Positions 1 to 8,773 of a stretch of 64,000 nt of DNA are shown here, piece by piece. The notes under the pieces were generated by a model that did not search any database, was not told the origin of the DNA, and was given only the letters and a program-made list of their open reading frames with translations. The stretch comes from Saprospiraceae bacterium (lineage in GTDB: Bacteria; Bacteroidota; Bacteroidia; Chitinophagales; Saprospiraceae), in contig JAEUUU010000175.1 of NCBI GenBank assembly GCA_016787345.1, positions 62,001 to 126,000 on the forward strand, in the 5' to 3' direction. The position numbers were made by a program, and so were the translations under genes. Every line of letters begins with the position of its first letter. Position 1 is the first letter of the stretch.

Positions 1-991
1 CGGCAAACGCTTCATTCAGCTCGATGACGTCTACATCGTCCAGTTTTAGTCCCGCTTTGGCCAATGCCTTCTGCGATGCCGCCACCGGGCCAATGCCCAT
101 GATGCGCGGCTCGACGCCAACAACGGCCGTACTCACCAGACGGGCCAGGGGGCGCAGATTGTGGCGATTCAGCGCCGCTTCGGACGCAATCAGCAGGGCG
201 GCAGCACCGTCGTTCAGCCCTGAAGCATTGCCGGCCGTCACGGAGCCGTCTTTCTTAAAAGCTGGCTTGAGTTTGGCTAAAATATCAGGAGAGGTGCCTG
301 GTTTTATAAATTCATCTGCTGAAAAAAGCACCGTTTCGCCCTTCGATTGTGGAATGGGCACCGGTGCGATTTCTTCGGCCAGAAGCCCTTCGGCACGGGC
401 GCGGGTTGCTTTTTGCTGACTGGCAAATGCGAATTGATCCTGGTCTTCGCGGCTAATGCCGTCCAGATCAGCCAGATTTTCCGCTGTTTGCCCCATAGCA
501 TCCGTGCCGTACATCTGCTGCATTTTGGGATTGATAAAACGCCAGCCAAAACTGGAGTCGTACATCTGGGCATCGGTACCGAAGGGTTTTGCACTTTTGC
601 TGATGACGTATGGCCCCCGGGTCATGTTTTCCACCCCGCCCGCCAGGAAAAGATCGCCATCGCCACACTCGACAGCGCGTTTTGCGTGAATGGCCGCCGC
701 CATACCACTGGCGCAAAGTCGATTGATGGTTTCGCCGGGGACCGACCAGGGCAAGCCTGCCAGTAAAAGCGCCATACGGGCGACATTCCGGTTGTCTTCT
801 CCCGCCTGATTGGCGCAACCCATTATCACGTCGTCGATCAGTGCGGGATCGAGATTGGGATGACGCTGAATCAATTCGCGAAGAACATGCGCCGCCAGAT
901 CGTCGGTACGAATGCCGGACAAACTGCCGCCAAAGTTTCCGATGGGCGTTCGTATGCCATCGACGAGATATGCTGATGTTAGAGTAGCCAT
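1..991 (-). CDS. Acetyl-CoA acyltransferase (thiolase), 3' end missing
   Basis: Thiolase-superfamily enzyme that joins or cleaves acyl-CoA at the beta-keto position (beta-oxidation or 3-oxoadipyl-CoA type). The 330 codons present begin MATLTSAYLVDGIRTPIGNF, the usual thiolase opening. The acyl-accepting cysteine lies in NRLCASGMAA (C93), followed by GGVENMTRGP and, further on, GNASGLNDGA. The reading frame runs off the left edge at IELNEAFA, before the C-terminal catalytic His and Cys motifs, so about 65-75 residues are missing. The N-terminus resembles PcaF/PaaJ 3-oxoadipyl-CoA thiolases more than FadA, but without the rest of the operon the substrate is uncertain. A consensus -7 box lies 27 nt upstream of the start. 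Confidence 0.93.
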   Translation of the reverse strand, partial: MATLTSAYLVDGIRTPIGNFGGSLSGIRTDDLAAHVLRELIQRHPNLDPALIDDVIMGCANQAGEDNRNVARMALLLAGLPWSVPGETINRLCASGMAAAIHAKRAVECGDGDLFLAGGVENMTRGPYVISKSAKPFGTDAQMYDSSFGWRFINPKMQQMYGTDAMGQTAENLADLDGISREDQDQFAFASQQKATRARAEGLLAEEIAPVPIPQSKGETVLFSADEFIKPGTSPDILAKLKPAFKKDGSVTAGNASGLNDGAAALLIASEAALNRHNLRPLARLVSTAVVGVEPRIMGIGPVAASQKALAKAGLKLDDVDVIELNEAFA

Positions 992-1017
992 GTGACCGTA
1001 CTTTTCTGTTTGGGCGG

Positions 1018-1025
1018 CAAAGGTA
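1018..1025 (-). promoter_or_regulatory. -7 promoter element of the thiolase gene
   Basis: TACCTTTG on the minus strand is a perfect match to the Bacteroidota -7 consensus TAnnTTTG, 27 nt before the thiolase ATG. No clear TTTG was seen at -33. Confidence 0.6.
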
Positions 1026-1256
1026 ATCCCCGCGGTTTGATAAGACGGAAGTTCGGAACGCGTTAAAAAATTGTATTTTTTTGCAACCCTTACTTGTCGA
1101 CTGCGTTAAAGCCATACATTCACTGCCGATAAACATGATGTCGCCCAATACTTTGCATATGACTTGTTGCTGTTGTTGTCTTTCCGCCCCGGAAAGGCGA
1201 TGCGGTTATTGGTCTACTGTGCTTTAAGTACAACGGCGCATTTGGTCATTCAACCG

Positions 1257-1295
1257 AAAACCCTTTCCCGACAATGTTCGTGAAAGGGTTTTTTT
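1257..1295 (+). terminator. Intrinsic terminator / attenuator just upstream of cysE
   Basis: An 11-bp stem (AAAACCCTTTC at 1257-1267 with GAAAGGGTTTT at 1282-1292) and a 14-nt loop run straight into seven T residues. No plus-strand gene precedes it, so it either ends a small RNA or acts as an attenuator in the cysE leader. Confidence 0.75.
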
Positions 1296-1308
1296 ATTTC
1301 CCTTGCTT

Positions 1309-2145
1309 ATGTTTTCCATTAGTCCGACACTCGATGCATTTTTTACCCGCCTGGACCAGGAAAGGGATCTTTTTTCCGTGCGAATACCTCCCAAAACCGA
1401 GGCGCAGCGCCTTGCCGACGGCTTATTCGAATTGCTTTTTCCGATCAATGAATCCGATCACTACCCGGCAGCCGTCCGATATGGCCATTTACGAAGCGAT
1501 TTGTTCAAATTATTGTCCGAATTGCTCGCGGGAAGAAACGATATAAGCGTGTTGGCAGACCGCTTTTTTGAACAATTGCCCGAAATACACCAGCAATTGC
1601 TGGAAGATGCTGCGGCGATCTTGCAGTTTGATCCTGCGGCTACATGTATGGAGGAGGTAGTAGCAACCTATCCTGGATTTTACGCTATCGCTAATTACCG
1701 GATTGCCAATTTGTTGCATCGTCTGGGTGTGCCGCTTTTGCCCAGGGTTTTCTCTGAATATGTGCACGGGAAGACGGGGATAGACATCCACCCCTCTGCG
1801 ACGATCGGCAGGTCTTTCTTTATCGACCACGGCACCGGGGTCGTGATTGGCGCGACTGCCGTGATTGGCAATCAGGTCAAAATCTATCAGGGGGTAACAT
1901 TGGGCGCCTTACAGGTCGACAAATCGCTGGCAAACACCAAACGACATCCTACCATCGAAGATAATTGCGTGTTGTACGCCAATTGTACCATTCTGGGCGG
2001 GAAAACCATCGTGGGGCACGACACGGTTGTGGGCGGGAATGCCTGGCTGACCGAGAGCGTGCCGCCTTTTTCCATCGTCGTGCACCAATCTCAGGTGAAA
2101 GTGCGCACACGCGCTTTCGACGAGCCGATCAATTTTGTCATTTAA
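1309..2145 (+). CDS. cysE: Serine O-acetyltransferase
   Basis: Transfers an acetyl group from acetyl-CoA to L-serine, giving O-acetylserine for cysteine synthesis. The 278-residue protein has an alpha-helical N-terminal half and a left-handed beta-helix of hexapeptide repeats in the C-terminal half. The typical SAT signature [20 protein letters not shown] is followed by [17 protein letters not shown] and the closing VVGGNAWL. The longer N-terminus resembles the EpsC/CysE group of Bacteroidota. ATG at 1309 was chosen over the in-frame TTG six bases upstream. cysK follows 32 nt downstream on the same strand, so the two steps of cysteine synthesis are probably co-transcribed. The terminator immediately upstream suggests attenuation. 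Confidence 0.95.
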   Translation: MFSISPTLDAFFTRLDQERDLFSVRIPPKTEAQRLADGLFELLFPINESDHYPAAVRYGHLRSDLFKLLSELLAGRNDISVLADRFFEQLPEIHQQLLEDAAAILQFDPAATCMEEVVATYPGFYAIANYRIANLLHRLGVPLLPRVFSEYVHGKTGIDIHPSATIGRSFFIDHGTGVVIGATAVIGNQVKIYQGVTLGALQVDKSLANTKRHPTIEDNCVLYANCTILGGKTIVGHDTVVGGNAWLTESVPPFSIVVHQSQVKVRTRAFDEPINFVI

Positions 2146-2177
2146 AAAACATCATATCACAACACAGTTTCAAACAC

Positions 2178-3122
2178 ATGAAAGCGCACAACATTCTGGA
2201 AACCATCGGCAATACGCCGCACGTACGCATCAACCGGTTGTTCGGCGAACAACACGAGATCTGGCTCAAACTGGAGCGCGCCAATCCAGGCGGAAGCATC
2301 AAGGACAGGATTGCACTCTCCATGATCGAAGATGCCGAACGCCGGGGCGACCTGAAACCGGGTTCGGTAATCGTCGAACCAACCAGCGGTAATACTGGTA
2401 TCGGCCTGGCTATGGTAGCGGCTGTAAAAGGCTACGCCCTGATTTTGGTCATGCCGGAAAGTATGTCGGTCGAGCGGCGCCGGTTGATGGCTGCTTATGG
2501 GGCAAAATTCGACCTGACGCCCCGGGAAAAAGGCATGAAAGGCGCTATTGAACGCGCCGGCCAGTTGCTTCAGGAGATTCCCAATGCCTGGATGCCGCAA
2601 CAGTTTGAAAACGAAGCTAATTTGGCCGTTCACCGCGCGACCACTGCCGCGGAGATCCTCGCGGATTTTCCCGAGGGACTGGATTACCTGATTACCGGTG
2701 TAGGCACCGGCGGCCATATCACCGCGGTGGGGGAGGTATTGAAGAGTCATTTTCCCAAGTTGAAAGTTTACGCCGTCGAACCCGCATTGAGTCCCGTGAT
2801 TTCCGGCGGTAGCCCTTCTCCGCACCCGATACAAGGGATCGGCGCCGGATTTATCCCCAAAAATCTGCATACGGATGTGCTGGATGGCGTCATCCAGATA
2901 TCCAAAGACGAAGCGTTTGAATACGCCAGGCGCGCCACCGTCGAAGAGGGGATTTTCGGCGGAATTTCTTCGGGGGCAACCCTGGCTGCCATTGCGCAGA
3001 AACTACCGGAAATACCCGAAGGAGCGCGAGTGCTGGGCTTCAACTACGACACGGGAGAGCGTTATCTCTCCATTGAAGGGCTGTACGAGTGGGAAAATGC
3101 CCAGTCGGTAGCGGTTGGTTAA
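2178..3122 (+). CDS. cysK: Cysteine synthase (O-acetylserine sulfhydrylase)
   Basis: PLP enzyme that replaces the acetyl group of O-acetylserine with sulfide to make cysteine. In the 314 residues, K42 in NPGGSIKDR is the PLP-binding lysine, [12 protein letters not shown] is the substrate-binding loop, [17 protein letters not shown] binds the PLP phosphate, and GIGAGFIP and [11 protein letters not shown] are family-typical. The start [14 protein letters not shown] at 2178 matches the family N-terminus; the open frame extends further upstream inside cysE but is out of frame with it and has no family similarity. It sits directly behind cysE. Its stop overlaps the stop of the convergent thioredoxin gene by three bases. 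Confidence 0.96.
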   Translation: MKAHNILETIGNTPHVRINRLFGEQHEIWLKLERANPGGSIKDRIALSMIEDAERRGDLKPGSVIVEPTSGNTGIGLAMVAAVKGYALILVMPESMSVERRRLMAAYGAKFDLTPREKGMKGAIERAGQLLQEIPNAWMPQQFENEANLAVHRATTAAEILADFPEGLDYLITGVGTGGHITAVGEVLKSHFPKLKVYAVEPALSPVISGGSPSPHPIQGIGAGFIPKNLHTDVLDGVIQISKDEAFEYARRATVEEGIFGGISSGATLAAIAQKLPEIPEGARVLGFNYDTGERYLSIEGLYEWENAQSVAVG

Positions 3123-3655
3123 TTCGCCGCTTTGTATTGCTCCCAGGTAGTTTTATTGTAGTGTTCTTCGGCTGAAAAGCGCAACTCCTTCATCATATCG
3201 AAGGGCTCTTTGTAGCCTGCGGAAATCATGATGCGCTCATACTTTTCGTTGAGGAACACTACAGTCGGGTACTGCATTTGTCCGTCGAGCAGGGAATAGG
3301 CCAGGGTATGTACGCCGCGGCCATTCCCTGTGTCTACGAATTTGAAGACTTCGCCGTTGAAGTTGATGTCCTGGCGTTGTTCGGCGTTGAGTTTGACCGG
3401 GTAAAAATGCTCGGTCAGATAAGCGGCTACCTGCGGGTCGTTGAACGTGGCCTTATCCATCTTTTTACACCAACCGCACCAATCGGTGTACACATCGACC
3501 ATAATCTTTTTCGGTTTGGTTTTATTGAGAGCAACCGCTTCTTCCCAGGTGTACCATTTCAATTCGGTGACGGGCTGGGTGGACGAAGGAATGATAAAAG
3601 CGGAAACGCCGGCCAACAGGACGAACAAGGCGGAGGCGAGGAGAATTTTTTTCAT
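3119..3655 (-). CDS. Secreted thioredoxin-family protein (WCGWC)
   Basis: A 178-residue exported protein with a short hydrophobic N-terminus (residues 1-20) and one thioredoxin-like domain. The redox motif is WCGWC with cysteines C60 and C63, preceded by MVDVYTDW, as in the thioredoxin_7 / DUF255-like group of small periplasmic thioredoxins. The cis-proline region is probably [13 protein letters not shown]. It likely reduces or rearranges disulfides in the periplasm; the partner is unknown. No lipobox cysteine was seen. The gene has its own consensus -7 promoter and converges on cysK. Confidence 0.88.
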   Translation of the reverse strand: MKKILLASALFVLLAGVSAFIIPSSTQPVTELKWYTWEEAVALNKTKPKKIMVDVYTDWCGWCKKMDKATFNDPQVAAYLTEHFYPVKLNAEQRQDINFNGEVFKFVDTGNGRGVHTLAYSLLDGQMQYPTVVFLNEKYERIMISAGYKEPFDMMKELRFSAEEHYNKTTWEQYKAAN

Positions 3656-3689
3656 GTCTGTACGGGTAAAAAATCTGAAATTTCGGGAG

Positions 3690-3697
3690 CAAAAGTA
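3690..3697 (-). promoter_or_regulatory. -7 promoter element of the thioredoxin gene
   Basis: TACTTTTG on the minus strand fits TAnnTTTG exactly, 35 nt before the ATG at 3655. Confidence 0.6.
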
Positions 3698-3778
3698 ACC
3701 GCTTCATTTTGCCGGCGTCGTTAACAATACGTCAAAGTCGGCCAAGTGCCCCCTTGCTTCCTTTATCAACCGAAACAG

Positions 3779-4093
3779 ATGCCTTTTCTGCTTTTTTACG
3801 TGACACACCCCGACGAAGATTCGGCCCGCCGCCTGGCCGACCACCTGCTTGAACAGAAACTCGTTGCCTGTGCCAATATTTTTCCCATTGAAAGTGCTTA
3901 CCAGTGGAACGATGCTATACAACACGAACGGGAATGGGTGTCGATCCTTAAAACCCGGACAAGCCTGGAAACACATCTGGAGAAGGCGATTCAATCCTTT
4001 CATACTTATGAGACGCCCTGTATCCTGCGCTATGAAGTACGCGCCAACGCAGCCTACGAAGCCTGGATCATAGAGAGTACTGCGGAAATATAG
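3779..4093 (+). CDS. cutA: Divalent-cation tolerance protein CutA
   Basis: Small (104 aa) trimeric ferredoxin-fold protein linked to copper and divalent-metal tolerance; its biochemical role remains unclear in general. Family marks are the N-terminal FYVTHPDEDSARRLADHLLE, LVACANIFPIESAYQWND (the CANI..I.S.Y.W signature) and the C-terminal ETPCILRYEV. ATG at 3779 was chosen because it gives the standard CutA start; an upstream GTG extension adds eleven residues of no similarity. It is convergent with tsaD, with three bases between the stops. Confidence 0.93.
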   Translation: MPFLLFYVTHPDEDSARRLADHLLEQKLVACANIFPIESAYQWNDAIQHEREWVSILKTRTSLETHLEKAIQSFHTYETPCILRYEVRANAAYEAWIIESTAEI

Positions 4094-4096
4094 CCC

Positions 4097-5092
4097 TTAT
4101 TGCCTTGCATATGGCACGGCGTCCTGGCCGCAAAACTCTCCGGCCAGGTATTTGTAATAGGCTGTGACGCCGATCATGCCGGCGTTGTCGGTACAAAATT
4201 CAAACCTTGGGATGTGCGTCGTCCAGCCTTCCCGGCCGCCCATTTCTTCGAGGGCCTGACGGAGTCCGGAATTGGCGCTTACGCCACCGGCAATTGCAAT
4301 GTCGCGGATGCCCCGCTGGCGGGCAGCTTTGCGAAGTTTTTTCAACAAAATGGTCACAATTGAATGTTGAATGGAGGCGCAAATGTCGTTCAGGTTTTGT
4401 TCAATAAAAGCCGGGTTTTCTGCCACTTTTCCGCGGAGAAAGTATAAAATTGAGGTTTTCAACCCGCTGAAACTAAAATCGAGTCCCGGAATAGAAGGCT
4501 CCGGAAAAGGGAAAACTGGGTGCCCCTCGCGCGCCAGTTTGTCGATCAAAGGGCCGGCGGGGTAACCCAGTCCGAGTAGTTTTCCCGATTTGTCAAATGC
4601 CTCCCCGGCAGCGTCGTCGAGGGTTTTGCCGATAATCTCCATGTCGAGAAAATCGCGTACCAACACAATCTGGGTATGCCCGCCGCTTACGGTCAGGCAA
4701 AGAAAAGGAAATCGGGGGTGGGGCGTTTCGGCAAAATGTGCCAGTACGTGCGCCTGCATGTGGTTTACTTCGATGAGCGGAAGATTGCGACTCAGCGCAA
4801 ATCCTTTGGCAAATGAAGCGCCGACCAACAAAGAACCCAGCAGCCCGGGCCCGCGTGTAAAGGCAACTGCACTGATGTCTTCAGCAGCAACATCCGCTTT
4901 TTTTAATGCCAGATCGACTACCGGAACGATGTTGGCCTGGTGCGCGCGGGAGGCGACTTCGGGCACTACGCCGCCGTACAAGCGGTGCGCTTCTTGCCCC
5001 GCAACACAATTGGACAAGACCTGTCCGTTCCGGATAACGGCTGCCGACGTATCATCGCACGAGGATTCAATAGCCAAAATAGTAACATTCAT
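4097..5092 (-). CDS. tsaD: tRNA N6-adenosine threonylcarbamoyltransferase
   Basis: Transfers the threonylcarbamoyl group to A37 of ANN-decoding tRNAs (t6A). The 331-residue ASKHA-fold protein opens with ILAIESSCDDTSAAV. Metal ligands H111 and H115 lie in EVNHMQAHVLAHF. Nucleotide-binding motifs SGGHTQ (136-141), the DDAAGEAFDKSGKLLGLGYP region, IAGGVSANSGLR and CTDNAGMIG are all present. Length and motifs are those of a complete bacterial TsaD. A consensus -7 box lies 52 nt upstream on the minus strand. Confidence 0.97.
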   Translation of the reverse strand: MNVTILAIESSCDDTSAAVIRNGQVLSNCVAGQEAHRLYGGVVPEVASRAHQANIVPVVDLALKKADVAAEDISAVAFTRGPGLLGSLLVGASFAKGFALSRNLPLIEVNHMQAHVLAHFAETPHPRFPFLCLTVSGGHTQIVLVRDFLDMEIIGKTLDDAAGEAFDKSGKLLGLGYPAGPLIDKLAREGHPVFPFPEPSIPGLDFSFSGLKTSILYFLRGKVAENPAFIEQNLNDICASIQHSIVTILLKKLRKAARQRGIRDIAIAGGVSANSGLRQALEEMGGREGWTTHIPRFEFCTDNAGMIGVTAYYKYLAGEFCGQDAVPYARQ

Positions 5093-5143
5093 AAGTATTT
5101 GTCTGGCAGCCTATAATGTGCAAATTTGTACATAATTTCGCTG

Positions 5144-5151
5144 CAAAATTA
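5144..5151 (-). promoter_or_regulatory. -7 promoter element of tsaD
   Basis: TAATTTTG on the minus strand fits TAnnTTTG and leaves a leader of about 45 nt before tsaD. Confidence 0.55.
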
Positions 5152-5282
5152 CGAAAAAACCAGGCTGTTTCATACCGCACTTCCGCGGCAAAGTCGGAAT
5201 TGGCACGATTCTTTATAACAGTTGATGTCCGCTACAAAACGGGCGGATTTTACTCCTTATCTATTAACCTCCTGATATCGCC

Positions 5283-5690
5283 ATGTTTGCAAGTAGTACC
5301 AAAGACAAAAAAACAACCAGCCCAGCGCTCGCCAACACAATTGGAAACGACAAAGATGCCACGACAGTGATTGCCAAGGGAACCGTGCTGGAAGGCAAAT
5401 TTGCCTGCACGGAAAATGTACGCCTCGACGGCTCGATTCACGGTGAAGTGAAAGTAGACAAGCGCCTTGTGATGGGCGATTCCAGTTTTGTACAAGGAAA
5501 TATTGTCGCCCGCGACGCGGCCATTCAGGGACGTATCAAAGGCGATCTGGTCGTCAATGGCGCCTTGCACCTGATGGAGTCGGCCGTGATTGAAGGCAAT
5601 ATTTCTGCCCGTACGATGGTCGTTGATGAAGGTGCGCGCTACAACGGCACCTGCAAAATCGGCGAACCCGCCACTTCGGCTAAAAACTAA
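5283..5690 (+). CDS. Bactofilin family cytoskeletal protein
   Basis: A 135-residue polymer-forming protein of the bactofilin (DUF583) family, which assembles nucleotide-independent filaments at the membrane. The core, about residues 25-125, is a beta-helix of short repeats such as GTVLEGKFACTENVRLDGSI, HGEVKVDKRLVMGDSS and GRIKGDLVVNGALHL. The tails are short and disordered (KDKKTTSPA at the start, EPATSAKN at the end). It precedes the DUF3822 gene by 57 nt on the same strand. A role in cell shape or wall placement is inferred from the family only. Confidence 0.93.
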   Translation: MFASSTKDKKTTSPALANTIGNDKDATTVIAKGTVLEGKFACTENVRLDGSIHGEVKVDKRLVMGDSSFVQGNIVARDAAIQGRIKGDLVVNGALHLMESAVIEGNISARTMVVDEGARYNGTCKIGEPATSAKN

Positions 5691-5747
5691 GCCGTTTATA
5701 CGGCGAAAACCCGCCGGGAAGCTTAGGTTTGCCGTTCGGTTGACGCC

Positions 5748-6593
5748 ATGGATAAAAGAAGTTTTGAATACACGGATAGCCGTCTGGAAACCGGCGCCGC
5801 AGCGTTGTACGAACTCAACGTCGTGGCCGGTACTGACGGCTTTTCGTTTTTGGCAGCCGACCCGACCGGCACGATCCTTTCGCTGAAATCCTGGCATTTC
5901 GACCCGTATGAAGATCCTGCCCAGGGGCCGTCGTCGGCCATTCTTCGGATACTCGATGAAGAACCCTTGCTCAACGCCGTGTTCAGTCATGTACGGTATG
6001 CTGTGTTTGGCACAGAAACGACCCTGGTTCCTCGCCGTTTGTTCAATCATGACGAATTGCCCGCTTATTTCAGGCTGTTGTTGCCTCCAGGTAATTTCGA
6101 GTTTGGACATAGCGCTTTGCCGGATTTCGATTGTTACCTCGCTTACGCGGTCGAGCAAGAACTGGCTTCTGTATTGCGACAACGTTTTCCGGCAGCACAA
6201 AGCCTCCATCTGGCGGCGCCTGTGCTCTCCAGGGCCCTTCAAATCATCGGTTTCGACTCGACTGGCGTAATGGCTAATTTGCGCCACGGCGTCGTTCAGA
6301 TTGTAGCGCTGGAACGAGGCAATCTGCTGTTTTACAACACGTTCAAATTCGATACAGCCAGCGATCTCTTGTACTTTGTACTGTTGGTATACGACCAATG
6401 CCGGCTGAATCCGGATCAGATGCCGCTGTATCTGGCTGGCGAATTGTTGCCCGATTCGGAGATTTATAAAGTATTGTACCGCTATATCCGCCATTTAAAC
6501 TTTGTCGGCCCACCGCTCAACTATTTCTGGCCTCACGACGTCGCCGCACCGCCGGATCACCTCTTTTTTGATCTGTACAGCCTGAAATTCTGA
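5748..6593 (+). CDS. DUF3822 family protein
   Basis: A 281-residue protein that matches the Bacteroidota family DUF3822, whose fold suggests an ASKHA-like ATPase relative but whose function is not established. Visible features are an N-terminal FEYTDSRLETGAAALYELNVV, the central FDCYLAYAVEQEL segment, and the C-terminal HLNFVGPPLNYFWPHD. No signal peptide or membrane helix is present. It lies 12 nt upstream of rsmD on the same strand; this DUF3822-rsmD order is common in the phylum, suggesting a linked role or simple co-expression. Confidence 0.8.
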   Translation: MDKRSFEYTDSRLETGAAALYELNVVAGTDGFSFLAADPTGTILSLKSWHFDPYEDPAQGPSSAILRILDEEPLLNAVFSHVRYAVFGTETTLVPRRLFNHDELPAYFRLLLPPGNFEFGHSALPDFDCYLAYAVEQELASVLRQRFPAAQSLHLAAPVLSRALQIIGFDSTGVMANLRHGVVQIVALERGNLLFYNTFKFDTASDLLYFVLLVYDQCRLNPDQMPLYLAGELLPDSEIYKVLYRYIRHLNFVGPPLNYFWPHDVAAPPDHLFFDLYSLKF

Positions 6594-6605
6594 TCAATTT
6601 GATTT

Positions 6606-7142
6606 ATGCGTATCATCGGAGGAAAATTCAAAGGCCGGCGTTTCAATCCGCCGGCCGATAAATGGCCAACCCGGCCTACGACCGACTTTGCCAAGGAAGC
6701 ATTGTTCAATATCCTGAACAACCTGCTTGATTTTGAATCGGTACGTTTTCTCGACCTTTTCGGGGGGACGGGCAGTCACAGTTATGAGTTTATTTCCAGA
6801 GGCTGCACAGATGTAACTTATGTCGACAAATTCCCCGGTTGTGTGCAATTTGTACAAAAAACAGCCCGGGAGTTAGGCATACAGGAGCAACTTCGCATCC
6901 TGCATATCGACGTATTCCGTTTTATTGAAAGCGCTTCGGGCCAATGGGACTACATTTTTGCAGGTCCGCCCTATGCTTTGCCTACCATCGATACCATTCC
7001 CGACCTGATTTTTGAAAAAAACCTGCTGGCGCCCGAGGGGCTGTTCGTACTGGAGCACAATCCGCACCACGATTTTGTCAACCATCCGCGTTTGAAAGAC
7101 GTGCGGAATTACGGGCAGACGTACTTCAGTTTTTTTGAATAA
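6606..7142 (+). CDS. rsmD: 16S rRNA (guanine966-N2)-methyltransferase with altered catalytic motif
   Basis: RsmD-type SAM-dependent methyltransferase for G966 of 16S rRNA, 178 residues. Seen: the N-terminal MRIIGGKFKGRRF and RPTTDFAKEALFNIL that define RsmD, SAM motif I FLDLFGGTGSHSYEF (49-62), the acidic VDK after it, and motif IV at residues 117-123. Motif IV reads FAGPPYA where the family normally has (D/N)PPY. The codon at 6963-6965 is GGT, one base from GAT. All other parts look intact, so this may be a clade-specific tolerance, a recent mutation, or a sequencing error. Confidence 0.9.
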   Translation: MRIIGGKFKGRRFNPPADKWPTRPTTDFAKEALFNILNNLLDFESVRFLDLFGGTGSHSYEFISRGCTDVTYVDKFPGCVQFVQKTARELGIQEQLRILHIDVFRFIESASGQWDYIFAGPPYALPTIDTIPDLIFEKNLLAPEGLFVLEHNPHHDFVNHPRLKDVRNYGQTYFSFFE

Positions 7143-7172
7143 GCCCTGGGCTCATCCCGGTCATTTTTACGG

Positions 7173-7685
7173 TTACTGCTTGCAAATCAGGATGATAGGC
7201 GGTAACGCTACTTCATTGCTGACGTGCCCGGCGCGGTCGCGGATATTGACTTTGTAAATCACCGTATCGCGCAAAAAATTGGGCGCAACACTGGGGTCGC
7301 AGGGTGGGAGAGGGATGCCGTTCAGCGGCGGCGGTATGCAGCAGGTTGGAGGCAGAACGAAAGAAATAGTGCCCGAAATGCCGTTTCCGGCGCCTTGTTG
7401 TTCTACCAGCGGCAGACTGAGCGTGTCGCCCGAATTGTCGCGGGTATCGATCACACTGATGTCATTGCCTTTTTCAGCCGAACCCAGGTCGCCGTCGCCG
7501 TCGGTAAATTCAAGCGTGACCAGCAGCGTGTCTGTATCGTCAATGGCGCTCTGGAATTGGGTGTTTTTGGTCAGGCTTTTAAACGTAATGACCGGTTCAT
7601 CGGGATAATCCGGCGGTTTTACGCAAAACTGGAGGGCGCCGGCGAAGGCAAACAGGATCAGGAGAAAAGGTGCGATGTTTTTCAT
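7173..7685 (-). CDS. Putative lipoprotein, function unknown
   Basis: A 170-residue exported protein. A hydrophobic signal (residues 1-20) ends at C21 in GALQFC, which would be a weak lipobox. The mature part has an acidic TDGDGDLGS loop and the ISVIDTRDNSGD region resembling Ca-binding beta-sandwich loops, then VNIRDRAGHVSNE near the end. Two adjacent cysteines (PPTCCIPPP) and a C-terminal cysteine suggest disulfides. ATG at 7685 was chosen because it places the signal peptide at the N-terminus. It resembles small lipoproteins common in Saprospiraceae; no enzymatic motif was recognised. Confidence 0.75.
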   Translation of the reverse strand: MKNIAPFLLILFAFAGALQFCVKPPDYPDEPVITFKSLTKNTQFQSAIDDTDTLLVTLEFTDGDGDLGSAEKGNDISVIDTRDNSGDTLSLPLVEQQGAGNGISGTISFVLPPTCCIPPPLNGIPLPPCDPSVAPNFLRDTVIYKVNIRDRAGHVSNEVALPPIILICKQ

Positions 7686-7744
7686 AGCAGGTGGACGGTT
7701 CGCGATGTCGTATTTTGCGACCAAAATTGCGCAATTTGTACGAG

Positions 7745-8737
7745 ATGCCAACACCCGATCGAGCTGAATTGTTGTCTGCCCTGGCTGATTTGACACCGGA
7801 GAACTTTGAGACGACCGCACTGGCGGTATTTCGTTACCAGGCCGCAACCAATCCCTTGTTTGCCCGATGGCTTCACCTGCTGGGAAGGGACCCGCTGAGC
7901 GTCCGGCGTCTTACCGAGATCCCCTGTCTGCCCATTCGTTTTTTTAAAACAATGGATATTAAAAGCGGGCAATGGAAGGAGCAGACGGTGTTTACCAGCA
8001 GCGCGACCACCGGTCAGACCCCCTCACGACACCTGGTGCGGCAACTTGACAACTACTTGCTGAATACCAGAAAAGGCTTCGCGGAACAATACGGGCCGCC
8101 TGAAAACTGGTGTTACCTGGCTTTGCTGCCTGCTTATCTGGAACGCAGCGGCTCTTCACTTGTCGTGATGGCCGACGACCTGATCAGTCGTTCCCTTTAT
8201 GCGCAAAGCGGCTTTTTTTTGAATGATTTTGAACGACTGCGCGACACGATTCAGGTGTGTCAGTCGCAAAAAATACCGACTATTTTGCTCGGCGTGAGTT
8301 TTGCCCTGCTTGATTTTGCGGATCAATATCCGATGGCTTTGCACGGTATTACCGTGATGGAAACCGGCGGGATGAAAGGTCGCAGAAAGGAATTGACGCG
8401 CCAGGAACTGCACGAAATCTTGCAGAAAGCGTTTCAGATACCGGAAATTCATTCGGAATACGGCATGACGGAGTTGTTTTCCCAGGCATACAGCAGGGGA
8501 AATTTGTTTCAACCGGCGGCAAGTTTGCGGGTTGTAGCGACCGAAGTCAATGACCCGTTCTGTCCGGTTGGCCCCGGGCGAACCGGCGTGCTCAACTGTA
8601 TTGATTTGGCCAATCTGGATACCTGTAGTTTTATAGCTACCGAGGATCTCGGGAAAGTTGGCGCCGACCATCGTTTCGAAGTGCTGGGGCGACTGGATCT
8701 CGCAGAAATGCGCGGTTGCAACCTCATGGTTGAATGA
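7745..8737 (+). CDS. LuxE-like acyl-protein synthetase
   Basis: A 330-residue protein of the acyl-protein synthetase (LuxE/PF04443) type, relatives of adenylating enzymes. Typical marks are the N-terminal FRYQAATNPLF, the IPCLPIRFFKT segment, the serine/threonine-rich adenylation loop TVFTSSATTGQTPSRH (about residues 80-95), METGGMKGRRKELTR, and EYGMTELFSQAY as the adenylate-contacting loop. C-terminal IATEDLGKVG and FEVLGRLD close the domain. It lacks the lux operon; in Bacteroidota these proteins probably activate a carboxylic acid for lipid or surface-polymer work, which is inference. ATG at 7745 was preferred to an upstream ATG lacking family similarity. Confidence 0.85.
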   Translation: MPTPDRAELLSALADLTPENFETTALAVFRYQAATNPLFARWLHLLGRDPLSVRRLTEIPCLPIRFFKTMDIKSGQWKEQTVFTSSATTGQTPSRHLVRQLDNYLLNTRKGFAEQYGPPENWCYLALLPAYLERSGSSLVVMADDLISRSLYAQSGFFLNDFERLRDTIQVCQSQKIPTILLGVSFALLDFADQYPMALHGITVMETGGMKGRRKELTRQELHEILQKAFQIPEIHSEYGMTELFSQAYSRGNLFQPAASLRVVATEVNDPFCPVGPGRTGVLNCIDLANLDTCSFIATEDLGKVGADHRFEVLGRLDLAEMRGCNLMVE

Positions 8738-8773
8738 AGTTTGAATTAATAACCTGTTGTCAAACAGAAATTT

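Larger units (their letters stand above)
992..1308. other. Intergenic region: divergent promoters and cysE leader
   Basis: This 317-bp gap between the thiolase and cysE has no convincing reading frame. The left part holds the thiolase promoter. On the plus strand it contains a small hairpin (CTTTCC gcccc GGAAAG near 1180-1196) and then a strong terminator-like hairpin ending only 13 nt before the cysE start codon. A leader of this shape is typical of transcription attenuation, but no known riboswitch class was recognised. Confidence 0.5.
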
